Source: CAZUZD01 sp964624465 (GTDB lineage: Bacteria; Planctomycetota; Planctomycetia; Isosphaerales; Isosphaeraceae). From it: a stretch of DNA of 14,806 bases. Location of the stretch: assembly GCA_964624465.1 (NCBI GenBank), contig CAZUZD010000140.1, positions 1-14,806 on the forward strand. Direction: 5' to 3'. The position numbers and the translations under genes were made by a program. Position 1 is the first letter of the stretch; the number at the start of each line of letters is the position of its first letter. Under the pieces are notes generated by a model that made no database searches, was not told the origin of the DNA, and was given only the letters and a program-made list of their open reading frames with translations. Of the stretch, positions 1 to 7,774 are shown piece by piece.

Positions 1-371
1 CCGGCTGGTACTATGCTGACCCGCTCTTCTCGGCCGGCATCGGCCTGTTCATCCTCCCGCGGACCTGGAAGCTGCTGACGGACGCCGTGCACGTGCTCCT
101 GGAAGGGACCCCGTCGGACGTCAACCTGGCGGCCCTTCGCGAGGCGATCGCCGGCAGCGCCGGGGTCTCGGGCGTGCACGACCTCCACGCCTGGTCGCTC
201 ACCTCCGGGTCGAACGCCCTGAGCGTGCACGTTGTCCTGGATGACGGGGCCGACCACGACGCCGTCCTGGCCGGAGTCCGAAGGCGGATCGTCGAGGGCT
301 TCCCGATCGCCCACACGACGATCCAGGTCGAGCCCCGCGGCTGGGAGGGAAGCGAATTGCCCCACGACTGA
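1..371 (+). CDS. Cation diffusion facilitator (CzcD-like), C-terminal part
   Basis: This is the 3' end of a CDF family exporter, which moves divalent cations such as Zn, Co or Cd out of the cytoplasm in exchange for protons. About 122 codons are visible, in the frame that starts at base 3; the rest lies upstream of the window. It opens with the last transmembrane helix (YADPLFSAGIGLFIL), followed by the LLEGTP stretch that leads into the cytoplasmic ferredoxin-like domain. That domain shows VHDLHAWSLTSG, the usual CzcD-type signature with its metal-binding histidines. The catalytic HxxxD site in TM5 is out of view, so metal specificity cannot be judged. The stop is TGA at 369-371. An internal GTG at 87 is not a real start because the homologous sequence runs through it. 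The following genes on the same strand are also efflux-related. Confidence 0.9.
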   Translation, partial: GWYYADPLFSAGIGLFILPRTWKLLTDAVHVLLEGTPSDVNLAALREAIAGSAGVSGVHDLHAWSLTSGSNALSVHVVLDDGADHDAVLAGVRRRIVEGFPIAHTTIQVEPRGWEGSELPHD

Positions 372-381
372 GGGCCGCCGG

Positions 382-404
382 GCCGGCACGACCGGGTGCC
401 TGGC
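382..404 (+). terminator. Possible terminator of the CDF gene
   Basis: GGCAC (385-389) pairs with GTGCC (396-400) around a 6-nt loop. GCC (382-384) and GGC (402-404) extend the stem past a bulged T. A pyrimidine-rich stretch follows but there is no clean T run, so this is only a plausible terminator. Confidence 0.35.
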
Positions 405-544
405 TCTGATTGTTCCTTTACTATGCTCATAACTATCGATCATTGAGCCGAACATCATGATGATCCCGCACCAGGCGAGGCCGCACGGCCGCCGATGAGG
501 TGCGGGCGGGGTAGGGATGCCAACTCATCGACCAGGAGGGTTCC

Positions 545-2131
545 ATGTCGTCGCCAAATCGTTTCGGCCTCTGCGGGCTCGTGTTCGCCGCCTCTGTCGC
601 CCTTGCGGCTCCGATGGCCTCGGCCCAGGGCCCGATCGTCGAACCGGGGACGCCCGAGACCCCGGGCGGGGGAAGGTCGCGCCTCGGCCCGGCACCGGGC
701 GCGGTCGGCGGGCCCCAGGACAGCTCGCCCGGCCAGCAAGGGGGGGTGATCGGCGGCCGTCCCGGGACGGCCACCCCGCGCGTGCCGCCGTCCGTCACGC
801 GGCCCGGAGGGACCTTCCTCCCGGAGCGCCGGGGGGTCGCCCTCCCCGAGGCCCTCCCCATCACCGAGGTCCCCCTCTACGGCCCCTTGTCCATCCCGGC
901 GGGGGCCGAGGACGAGGGCCCGCCGGGCGGCCTCACGCTCGACATGGCGATCGAGCGGCTGAGGCTCGTGAACCTCAACATCCGGGCCCAGGCGTTCGAG
1001 ATCCCGCAGGCCGAGGCCGACATCCTGACCGCGAGCCTCAGGGCCAATCCCGTCTTCTACGCCGATTCCCAGCTCATCCCCTACGGGGGCTACCCGAAGG
1101 ACCGGCCCGGCGGCCAGACCCAATACGACGTGAACATTTCCTATCCGCTCGACGTCACCCGCAAGAGGCGGGCGAGGATGGCGGTCGCCGGCCAGGCGAA
1201 GCGCGTCGTCGAAGCCCAGTTCCAGGACGCGGTCAGGCTCCAGATCGACAACCTCTACACCGCCTATGTCGACGTGCTGGCGGCCCGGGAGACCGCGCGT
1301 TTCGCCCAGGCGAGCCGGACGGGCCTCGACCAGCTCCTCACACTGACCGAGGCCCAGAAGGAGAGGCAGTTCAGCAGCCAGGCCGAGGTCAATCGGGTCA
1401 AGATCCAGAGGGATGCCGCGGAACTCGGCGTCCAGGAGACCCAGAGCGCGATCCGGCAGGCGAAGCGGACCCTGGCCACCCTCCTGCGGGTCCCGCCCGC
1501 CCAGGCCGATGCCATCGAACTCCGGGGGACGATCCGCGACGTCTCGCCCCCGCCCCCTCCCGAGGAGGAACTCATCGGCCTCGCCCTCAGGAGCCGGCCC
1601 GACATCGCCGCATTCCGGCTCGGCGTCGGCCGGGCCCAGGCCGAGGTGAAGCTCGCCCACGCCAATCGGCTCTCCGATGTCTACGTGCTCTATCAGCCCT
1701 TCACCTTGCAAGACAACCCGTCCAATCAGAGGGACGCGACCTCCTGGGCCCTGGGCGTCACCGTGCCGCTGCCCGTCTACAACCGGAACCAGGGGAACAT
1801 CCGCCGGGCCCAGGTGAACGTCCACCAGACCAGGACCGAGCTCGTCGCCCTGGAGGAGCAGGTCGCCAGCGACGTCAGGAAGGCCCGCGAGCAATACGCC
1901 ATCTCCCGGGCGAGCGTCGAGCGGATCGAGCGCGACCTCCTCCCCGCCTCGCGGCAGGTCCTGGCGACCGCCCGGGAACTCTACCAGAGCGGCCAGGAGA
2001 ACCTCGCCGTCTATTTGAACGCCCAGCGGGATTACAACGAGATCGTCCGCCAATACCGGGACACGCTCGTGAGGCACCGGCGGAACATGCTGAGCCTGAG
2101 CACCGCCGTGGGAGAGAGGATCTTGCCGTGA
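545..2131 (+). CDS. TolC/CzcC-type outer-membrane efflux protein
   Basis: A 528-residue outer-membrane efflux factor that would form the trimeric exit duct of a tripartite exporter. The start is set by AGGAGG at 534-539, 5 nt before ATG. Residues 1-28 look like a signal peptide ending ASA-Q. A Gly/Pro-rich, probably disordered segment covers about 29-125. Two TolC repeats follow at about 130-320 and 338-520; the first contains LTLDMAIERL and RANPVFYADSQ, the second RPDIAAFRLGVGRAQAEVKL, and both have long Arg/Gln/Ala-rich helices. Length and repeat order fit the CzcC branch. In CzcCBA systems the duct works with CzcB (fusion protein) and CzcA (RND pump), but neither is in the window. The last codon overlaps the start of the bestrophin gene (GTGA at 2128-2131), which implies translational coupling. 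The metal substrate is inferred from neighbours only. Confidence 0.92.
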   Translation: MSSPNRFGLCGLVFAASVALAAPMASAQGPIVEPGTPETPGGGRSRLGPAPGAVGGPQDSSPGQQGGVIGGRPGTATPRVPPSVTRPGGTFLPERRGVALPEALPITEVPLYGPLSIPAGAEDEGPPGGLTLDMAIERLRLVNLNIRAQAFEIPQAEADILTASLRANPVFYADSQLIPYGGYPKDRPGGQTQYDVNISYPLDVTRKRRARMAVAGQAKRVVEAQFQDAVRLQIDNLYTAYVDVLAARETARFAQASRTGLDQLLTLTEAQKERQFSSQAEVNRVKIQRDAAELGVQETQSAIRQAKRTLATLLRVPPAQADAIELRGTIRDVSPPPPPEEELIGLALRSRPDIAAFRLGVGRAQAEVKLAHANRLSDVYVLYQPFTLQDNPSNQRDATSWALGVTVPLPVYNRNQGNIRRAQVNVHQTRTELVALEEQVASDVRKAREQYAISRASVERIERDLLPASRQVLATARELYQSGQENLAVYLNAQRDYNEIVRQYRDTLVRHRRNMLSLSTAVGERILP

Positions 2132-3021
2132 GGCTCTTCAGCAAGCCCCAGATCTTCTGGCAGGAGGCCATCGCGCTCAACGGGTCGGTGACGCCCTACG
2201 TGTTCCAGCGCATCCTCATCTTCGGAGCCTTCTCCACGCTGGTCCTCGCCGTCGACACCGCCACGGATCACAGGCCCGAGATCGAGATCGGCGTCGCCCC
2301 CTACGAGGTGGCCGGCGCCGCCCTGGGCCTTCTCTTGGTCCTGCGGACCAACGCCGGTAACGAGCGGTGGTGGGAGGCCCGCAAGCTCTGGGGCGGGATC
2401 GTCAACCGGTGCCGACACCTGGCAGTCGTCGCGCTGGCCTATGGGCCCGGAGACGACGAGTGGCGACGGGCCGTCCTCCTGCGCGTCGCAACCTTCCCGC
2501 ACGTCGCCCGACGGTCCCTGCGGGGGGAGGGCGACCTCCCGGAGGCCGAGACGCTGCTCGGGCCCGAGGCGGCGGGCCGCATCGCCGCCGCGCGGAACCG
2601 CCCCCTCGCCGCGGCGATGGCCATCGGCGAACTCCTCCGAGCCGGCCGCGACGACCTCAAAATGGACCGACTCGCGTTCCTCCAGGCGGACCGCGACCTG
2701 ACGGCGCTGCTCGACTATGTCGGGGGGTGCGAACGCATCCAGAAGACGCCGCTGCCCCGCGCCTACGCCATCCAGATCCGCCGCTTCATCGTCGCCTTCC
2801 TGGGCACCTTGCCGTTCGCACTGCTGCCGAAGGTCGGCCTGCTGACCCCGCTGGTCACCATGCTCATCGCCTACCCCATCCTGGCGCTGGACAAGATCGG
2901 CGACGACCTCCAGGACCCGTTCTCGCAGGGGAACCTGGACCACCTGCCCCTGGATGCCATCTGCCGGTCCATTCAAGACGACCTGCTGGACCTCATCGCG
3001 GACGGTCCGAAGCGACCCTAG
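2128..3021 (+). CDS. Bestrophin-family (UPF0187) membrane channel protein
   Basis: A 297-residue bestrophin-family protein. Bacterial members form pentameric ion channels in the inner membrane; the ion they carry varies and cannot be told here. The frame is open upstream, inside the TolC gene, but homology begins at MRLFSKPQIFWQEAI, so I start at GTG 2128. Family marks are NERWWEARKLWGGIVNRCRH (78-97), CERIQKTPLPRAYAIQIRRF (201-220), hydrophobic helices at about 28-45, 60-73 and 218-253, and a tail with DDLQDPF, LPLDAICRSIQDD. Length is normal for prokaryotic members. The start overlaps the TolC stop by four bases, and no separate promoter is apparent. The next 96 bases hold a relic of a czcC-like 3' end. 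Confidence 0.88.
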   Translation: MRLFSKPQIFWQEAIALNGSVTPYVFQRILIFGAFSTLVLAVDTATDHRPEIEIGVAPYEVAGAALGLLLVLRTNAGNERWWEARKLWGGIVNRCRHLAVVALAYGPGDDEWRRAVLLRVATFPHVARRSLRGEGDLPEAETLLGPEAAGRIAAARNRPLAAAMAIGELLRAGRDDLKMDRLAFLQADRDLTALLDYVGGCERIQKTPLPRAYAIQIRRFIVAFLGTLPFALLPKVGLLTPLVTMLIAYPILALDKIGDDLQDPFSQGNLDHLPLDAICRSIQDDLLDLIADGPKRP

Positions 3022-3074
3022 ATGTGGGCGGCCTACGCATGCCGATCGTGCCGCTCTTCACCGGGATCGGGGGC

Positions 3075-3119
3075 ATGTTGGTCCTGAACACCGCCGTGGG
3101 GAAGCGAATCTTGCCATGA
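3075..3119 (+). pseudogene. Relic of a second czcC-like 3' end
   Basis: These 45 bases read MLVLNTAVGKRILP-stop and align codon for codon with the true TolC end at 2087-2131 (MLSLSTAVGERILP-stop), with 36 of 45 bases identical by my count. Several differences are synonymous, so the copy looks like a diverged paralogue end and not a recent duplication. Both copies end with a stop that overlaps a new start (GTGA at 2128, ATGA at 3116). No TolC sequence is recognisable before about 3070, so only the tail survives. Confidence 0.6.
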
Positions 3120-3283
3120 ACCGCGAATGCTGCCATAAGTTTCTCGATAATGTGACGACATTTACGCCCAGCACTTCGACAAGTGTGCCCTATCCTGCCC
3201 TCGCCACGGCGGCGGCCGTGTTTTCCGCGAGCATTCTGCTCTTTTGCACGATCGGCACGGTCGCGCAAAGATTTCATCAATAG
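3116..3283 (+). CDS. Doubtful small membrane ORF
   Basis: A 55-codon ORF that begins at the ATGA overlapping the end of the czcC relic. It has a hydrophobic stretch (about residues 30-48, ending ILLFCTIGTVAQ) and a CC pair near the start. There is no recognised family, no independent ribosome binding site, and it lies in a more AT-rich stretch than its neighbours. It could be the leader remnant of a gene that once followed the second czcC copy. It may equally be non-coding leader for the ATPase gene. Confidence 0.2.
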   Translation: MNRECCHKFLDNVTTFTPSTSTSVPYPALATAAAVFSASILLFCTIGTVAQRFHQ

Positions 3284-3299
3284 TTACTGGATACGCCTC

Positions 3300-5702
3300 A
3301 TGAACCTCCACCGGACGACCATGGACCTCGCCTCCCTCCTGCCCGAACTGCCCGACGCCGATGACGCTTGCGTCGACCGCCTGGAGGCCCTCATCGGCGA
3401 GGGGCGCGGCATCAGCCGCGCCCATATCCACAGCCGGGACGGGAAAACACCCGCCCTCTGCCTGCACTACGACCCGCAGGTGGTGACGCTCGCCCAGGTC
3501 GAGCGGCTGGCCAAGGCCGCCGGCCTGCAGATCACCGAACGCTTCGGCCACGCGATCATCCCATTCCGCCTAGTCGGAGGCGAGGACGCGGGGCGGCGCA
3601 TCGAGTCGGAGCTCTCCGGCCTGGACGGGGTGCTGGGCGTCTCGGTCAACCTTGCGGCGCAGGCCGCGCGGGTGGAGTTCGACCGGGGGATTGTTTCCCT
3701 GGAAAGAATCCAACAGCAACTGAGTAGCATGGGGATCGGCATCACCTCGAGACCGGCGGAGGCCGAAGGCGGGGAGCATGAACACGAGGAGCATGGGGAG
3801 GGTTGGTACGCGCACAACAAGGAGCTCGTCTGGAGCCTCATCGCCATCGCACTGCTGACGCTCGCCTGGGGAGGGGAGCGTTGGGCCGGGCTGCCACGCG
3901 GGGCTGCAATCGCCATCTATCTCGGCTCCTACGCCTTCGGCGGATTCGACTTGGTGCGTCACGCCCTGAGATCCTGGATCAAGGGCCGCTTCAGCTTCGA
4001 CATCGACTTCCTCATGCTCGTCGCCTCCGTCGGCGCCGCGATGCTGGGCGAGTGGACCGAGGGGGCCTTCCTCCTGTGCCTCTTCTCATTTGCGCACGCA
4101 CTGGAACACTACGCACTCGACCGTGCCAGGGGAGCTATCCGTGCCCTCGCCGACCTGGCCCCTGCCGTCGCCCGTATCCTGCGCGACGGCCGCGAGGTCG
4201 AGGTCCCAGTCGAGGAGGTGGCCAAGGGCGAGGTCGTCATCGTCCGGCCCGCCGAGCGTATACCCGTCGACGGCACCATCCGCACCGGCCACTCGGCGGT
4301 CGACCAGGCCCCGATCACGGGCGAATCGGTCCCGGTGGAGAAGGAGCCGGGGGCCGAGGTCTATGCGGGGACGATCAATGGCGAGGGAGCGTTGGAGATC
4401 GAGACCACTCGAGCGGCCGGCGACCGGACGCTCGATCGCGTCATCAAGCTCGTCTCGGAGGCCCAGACACAGAAGGCCCCGACGCAGCAGTTCACCGACC
4501 GATTCGAGGCGATCTTCGTACCCTTGGTCCTCGTGGCCGACCTGTTCCTCATCACGCTGCCTCCGCTGCTGGGATTCTGGGGATGGCAGACGAGTTTCTA
4601 TCGCGGGATGGCGCTGCTCGTAGCCGCCTCCCCTTGCGCGCTTGCACTGGGCACGCCGGCGGCGGTGCTCGCCGCAATCGCGCAGGCGGCGCGCAAGGGC
4701 GTGCTCATCAAAGGGGGAGCCCACCTAGAGAACCTGGGGACGCTCCGCGCAATCGCCTTCGACAAGACCGGCACGCTCACCGTCGGCAAGCCCGAGGTGA
4801 CCGACCTGATTCCCATGCAGGGCATCGACGAGTACCAATTGCTGGGCATCGCCGCATCGGTCGAGCGGCGTAGCCAGCATCCTCTGGCGCAGGCCGTGGT
4901 GCGGCGAGCGGAAGCGGCGAATCTGGAACTGCGAGAGGCGGGCGAACTGGAAAGCGTCACGGCACGCGGCGTCCGCTCCACCATCGAGGGCACGAAGGTC
5001 GAGATCGGCACGCCTCGCCTGTGGGAGGGCAGCGCAATTCCCGAAGAAGTGCAGGCGGCCGTATCGAAGTTACAGGCCGCGGGCCGCAGCGTCATGGCCG
5101 TGCGTCATGGCGAACGCTGGATCGGCGTCATCGGCGTCGCCGACCGCCCCCGCGAGAGCGTGAGAGCCGTGCTGGACCAGTTGCGTGGTTTGGAAATCCG
5201 TACGCTCGTCATGCTCACAGGCGACAATAAGGGCGTAGGCGAGGCCATCGGCAAGGAGGTGGGCGTGGACGAGGTGAAAGCCGATCTGATGCCCGAGGAC
5301 AAGGTGACCGCCATCAAGGAGCTGCTCGCGACGCACGGGCGTGTCGCCATGGTGGGGGACGGCGTCAACGACGCGCCAGCGCTCGCCAACGCGACCGTGG
5401 GCATCGCCATGGGCGGCGCCGGGACCGCCGTCGCGCTCGAGACGGCGGACGTGGCCCTCATGGGAGACGACCTTGCGAGACTCCCCTTCGCCGTGGGCCT
5501 CAGCCGGATGGCCAGCGGCGTCATCCGTCAGAATCTCTACGTCTCACTCGTCGTGATCGCCTTCCTGATCATCGCGACGACGACGGGCTATTTCGGGATC
5601 GGCCCGGCGGTCTTCTTCCACGAGGGGAGCACGCTCGTGGTCCTGGCCAATGCGCTGCGCCTCCTCACGTTCGGAAATAGGGTCAAGCCTGTGGCCGCTT
5701 GA
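3300..5702 (+). CDS. P1B-4-type heavy-metal P-type ATPase
   Basis: An 800-residue ATP-driven metal exporter of the inner membrane. The frame is open back to 3183, but I prefer ATG 3300 because upstream residues look non-coding; ATG 3321 is possible and neither has a clear Shine-Dalgarno. Two ferredoxin-like HMA folds sit at about 20-80 and 88-150, but neither has the CxxC metal site. A His/Glu-rich stretch (HEHEEHGEGWYAH, 160-172) follows. Core motifs are TGES 340-343, SPC 444-446 in the transport helix, DKTGTLT with the phosphorylated D488, HP 527-528 and GDGVND 686-691. The last helix carries HEGSTLVVLANALRLL from H774. SPC plus HEGS is the P1B-4 signature, a group exporting Co, Fe(II) and related ions, and is unlike the CPC of Zn/Cd (P1B-2) or Cu (P1B-1) pumps. 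No regulator gene is adjacent. Confidence 0.9.
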   Translation: MNLHRTTMDLASLLPELPDADDACVDRLEALIGEGRGISRAHIHSRDGKTPALCLHYDPQVVTLAQVERLAKAAGLQITERFGHAIIPFRLVGGEDAGRRIESELSGLDGVLGVSVNLAAQAARVEFDRGIVSLERIQQQLSSMGIGITSRPAEAEGGEHEHEEHGEGWYAHNKELVWSLIAIALLTLAWGGERWAGLPRGAAIAIYLGSYAFGGFDLVRHALRSWIKGRFSFDIDFLMLVASVGAAMLGEWTEGAFLLCLFSFAHALEHYALDRARGAIRALADLAPAVARILRDGREVEVPVEEVAKGEVVIVRPAERIPVDGTIRTGHSAVDQAPITGESVPVEKEPGAEVYAGTINGEGALEIETTRAAGDRTLDRVIKLVSEAQTQKAPTQQFTDRFEAIFVPLVLVADLFLITLPPLLGFWGWQTSFYRGMALLVAASPCALALGTPAAVLAAIAQAARKGVLIKGGAHLENLGTLRAIAFDKTGTLTVGKPEVTDLIPMQGIDEYQLLGIAASVERRSQHPLAQAVVRRAEAANLELREAGELESVTARGVRSTIEGTKVEIGTPRLWEGSAIPEEVQAAVSKLQAAGRSVMAVRHGERWIGVIGVADRPRESVRAVLDQLRGLEIRTLVMLTGDNKGVGEAIGKEVGVDEVKADLMPEDKVTAIKELLATHGRVAMVGDGVNDAPALANATVGIAMGGAGTAVALETADVALMGDDLARLPFAVGLSRMASGVIRQNLYVSLVVIAFLIIATTTGYFGIGPAVFFHEGSTLVVLANALRLLTFGNRVKPVAA

Positions 5703-6126
5703 TTCCCGGCCCACCTCCGGAGCGGGGACGCACAGGGCCGTCATCGAGCGAACGGTGGGCCACAACATGAAAAGCGGCCTGCAAATCGCGCCCGGAGTCG
5801 TGTGCGACCCCTCGCGTCCCGCAAGAGGCGAGAAGCCTTCGCAACGTCCGGTTGCCATCCGGTCGACGAAAGCCGCCAGCATCTCGCCCGGCGCACGGGC
5901 CGTCGGATCCGCCGCGGCAGGCGGCTCGGTCGATGACCGCACGACGCGCGACGGGGTCGCCGTCTTTCGCCGCTTGCCTGGCTGTCGTCGGATAGGCCGA
6001 ATTTTGGTAGGATTGGCGGTACACGCACGTCCTGTTGGACGACGCGACGCCGCGCAGATATATGGCCAAACGCGCTCAGTCGGCTATGACAGCGGTAGCG
6101 GGCCGACAGGCCAGGAGGGATCGGGG
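5703..6126. other. Gene-poor stretch after the P1B-4 ATPase
   Basis: About 420 bases with no gene I can support. Frames are open on both strands, but this is expected at this GC content, and none shows a family motif, a well-placed ribosome binding site or a signal peptide. It could be a decayed gene, because both neighbours to the right are broken. No convincing terminator follows the ATPase stop. Confidence 0.4.
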
Positions 6127-6317
6127 ATGTCGAAGTTTCGCCGGATACTGTGCCCGCAATGCCACCAGCCTCTAACGCCGGCCCAAAAGCCGGACGGCAG
6201 GATCGTCAGAGGTGCGGCTGCCAGGGCCGGGAAAGGGAGCAAAGCGGTGAGGACCGGGACATCGAGTCCGGGGCATTGGAACTCGGCACCGAGGAAGATG
6301 ACGACGCGAAGAAGTAA
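6127..6317 (+). pseudogene. Small zinc-ribbon protein gene, apparently frameshifted
   Basis: ATG 6127 has a strong AGGAGG (6113-6118) 8 nt upstream. The first frame reads MSKFRRILCPQCHQPLTPAQ then KPDGRIV, a typical start of a zinc ribbon with a CPQC knuckle. It then loses sense and runs to 6372 in Arg/Ser-rich sequence. Stepping back one base near 6205-6210 gives RCGCQGRERE, which supplies the missing CGC knuckle. That frame continues into an acidic tail, GTEEDDDAKK, with TAA at 6315-6317. The joined product would be about 63 residues with four Zn-ligand cysteines. A single base therefore seems to be missing, through decay or a sequencing error; programmed frameshifting is possible but no slippery heptamer is evident. 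Its role is unknown. Confidence 0.5.
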
Positions 6318-6839
6318 TCAGGATCGAACCCGCTCACCGGCCATCTGCCGGGTGCCGGCCCCAGCCTCATGACTGCCGAGCCTGGGTGATCGAGGCGGCG
6401 GGGAGGCGGACATACGGACGCCCCACTTATGATTAAGGTTCTCGATCCGGCGTGCCGCGCATTTGTTTCAATTAGGCGATGTCCTTGACCTGCTTATCGA
6501 GAATCTCCCGCGCCTCATCCTTCACCGGCTAATTCTTCCCGGACTTCAGCTCCGACTTCGACATCTCGACCGCACCCTGATGATGGGTAAGGGTCATGTC
6601 GATGAAGCGGCGGTCGAATTCCTCGCCCGAGGCCGATTCCAGCTTGCCCATGTCCATCATCGTCATCCCCGGAAGCTTCCGATTGACCGCCGCGGGGGCA
6701 TCCGCATCGACGTCCTCGCGCATCGACTTCAGTACCCGGATTTCGGCTTCCTGGTCATCGATCATCTGCTGCGCTTTGGCGTGCAGGGGGTCACTTCGCG
6801 CCTGTCGACGGCCAACCGGGACATCCGGATCGCCTCTCC

Positions 6840-6855
6840 CAGGCTATCCCGTAAT
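6840..6855 (+). repeat. IS left inverted repeat
   Basis: CAGGCTATCCCGTAAT, identical to the reverse complement of 7759-7774. The transposase stop codon lies inside it (complement of 6844-6846). Confidence 0.88.
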
Positions 6856-7689
6856 GATTCCTGGTATTTCTCGGTATTTGAACGGGATCGGCTTCTTGGA
6901 CTTATCGGGGCTCAGTAGCCTGAGCATTCGTTGAATCGAACTGATCCGTAACATCGACTCGCTGGAGCGAGCCAGGCGCTCGTAATCCCGGCTGTTTCGC
7001 CGATAGCGACCCAGCCAGGCGAATGTCCGCTCGACGACCCAGCGCCTTGGCAGCGTAACGAAGCCCACGCTGCCGACCGGACGACCGATCACTTCGACCC
7101 AATAGTACTTCTCTCCCTCGAAGATCCAGCGGTGCAGATGATGGTTGTGATACTTGCTGTCGGCCCAGATCGTCTCCAGCCGTGTGCAGTGTTCCCCCGT
7201 CAATCGCCCCAGGACCGCAGGGGCAAAAGTCCCGTCATCGGCCGACGCCGCCGAGACCGCAACCACAAGCAGCAAACCCAACGTGTCCACAATGATATGA
7301 CGCTTGACGCCGGAGAGTTTCTTGCCGCCGTCATATCCCCGCTCACCCCCGACCTCGGTCCCCTTGACCGTCTGGCTGTCGATACTGCCGGCGCTCGGCG
7401 ACGGCTCCCGTCCGTCGTCGACTCGGACCTTTTGCCGCAGGGCGTCCATCACCTTCTGCCAGGTGCCGTCGTCACGCCACTGCGAGAAGTGGTTGTAGAC
7501 CGTGCTCTTGGCGGGCAGGTCGTGTGGCAGCATGTCCCACTGGCATCCCGAACGGTTGAGATAGAAGATGGCGTTGAGGATCTCCCGCATGTCATTGATC
7601 CGAGGCCTCCCGACGTCATGCACGGGGATCAGGGGCTCGATGGTCGCCCACTGCGCATCGGTCAAATCGGACGGGTAGGGCTTCCGCAT
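6844..7689 (-). CDS. IS5-family DDE transposase
   Basis: A 281-residue transposase that cuts and joins the ends of the surrounding element. The N-terminal part (YPSDLTDAQWATIEPLIP, then GCQWDMLPHDLPAKSTVYNH, about 48-67) is the usual IS5 DNA-binding region. The catalytic triad appears intact: D104 in SIDSQTVK, D177 in WADSKYH and E220 in RRWVVERTFAWLGRYRR. GGERGYDGGKKLSGVKRHI (114-132) is a further family signature. The length is normal for one uninterrupted frame with no frameshift site. GGAG lies about 9 nt before ATG 7689, and the stop overlaps the left inverted repeat. It reads in the same direction as the DUF305 gene it split. Confidence 0.93.
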   Translation of the reverse strand: MRKPYPSDLTDAQWATIEPLIPVHDVGRPRINDMREILNAIFYLNRSGCQWDMLPHDLPAKSTVYNHFSQWRDDGTWQKVMDALRQKVRVDDGREPSPSAGSIDSQTVKGTEVGGERGYDGGKKLSGVKRHIIVDTLGLLLVVAVSAASADDGTFAPAVLGRLTGEHCTRLETIWADSKYHNHHLHRWIFEGEKYYWVEVIGRPVGSVGFVTLPRRWVVERTFAWLGRYRRNSRDYERLARSSESMLRISSIQRMLRLLSPDKSKKPIPFKYREIPGIITG

Positions 7690-7758
7690 CGAGGCATGCT
7701 CCGTTGCCGAGTCGAATTGCAGATCTCTTGGGAATGAAAGAGCTTACGACACTCCAGA

Positions 7759-7774
7759 ATTACGGGATAGCCTG
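7759..7774 (-). repeat. IS right inverted repeat
   Basis: ATTACGGGATAGCCTG, the perfect inverted copy of 6840-6855; TCC (7775-7777) follows as the target duplication. Confidence 0.88.

Larger units (their letters stand above)
6840..7774 (-). mobile_element. IS5-family insertion sequence, complete, 935 bp
   Basis: Both ends are visible. The inverted repeats begin CAGGCTATCCCGTAAT at 6840 and end with its reverse complement at 7774. The target duplication TCC is at 6837-6839 and 7775-7777. The boundary is supported independently, because excising the element plus one TCC restores the DUF305 reading HHGEAIRMS. One full-length transposase gene fills the element. The absence of decay in ends and transposase suggests a fairly recent insertion that could still be mobile. 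Confidence 0.9.

Noticed and set aside
455..2077. 540-codon open frame on the minus strand opposite the TolC gene
   Set aside because: Its sequence is Gly/Leu/Asp/Arg-rich with no family motif, the pattern expected opposite a GC-rich gene. The plus strand has a signal peptide, ribosome binding site and TolC repeats.
517..2127. Upstream extension of the bestrophin frame, which would give an 834-residue fusion
   Set aside because: The extra part is Arg/Pro-rich shadow of the TolC gene. Bestrophin homology begins at the GTG at 2128 with normal family length.
2032..2976. 314-codon open frame opposite the bestrophin gene
   Set aside because: A compositional shadow of a well-recognised plus-strand gene; no motif or ribosome binding site.
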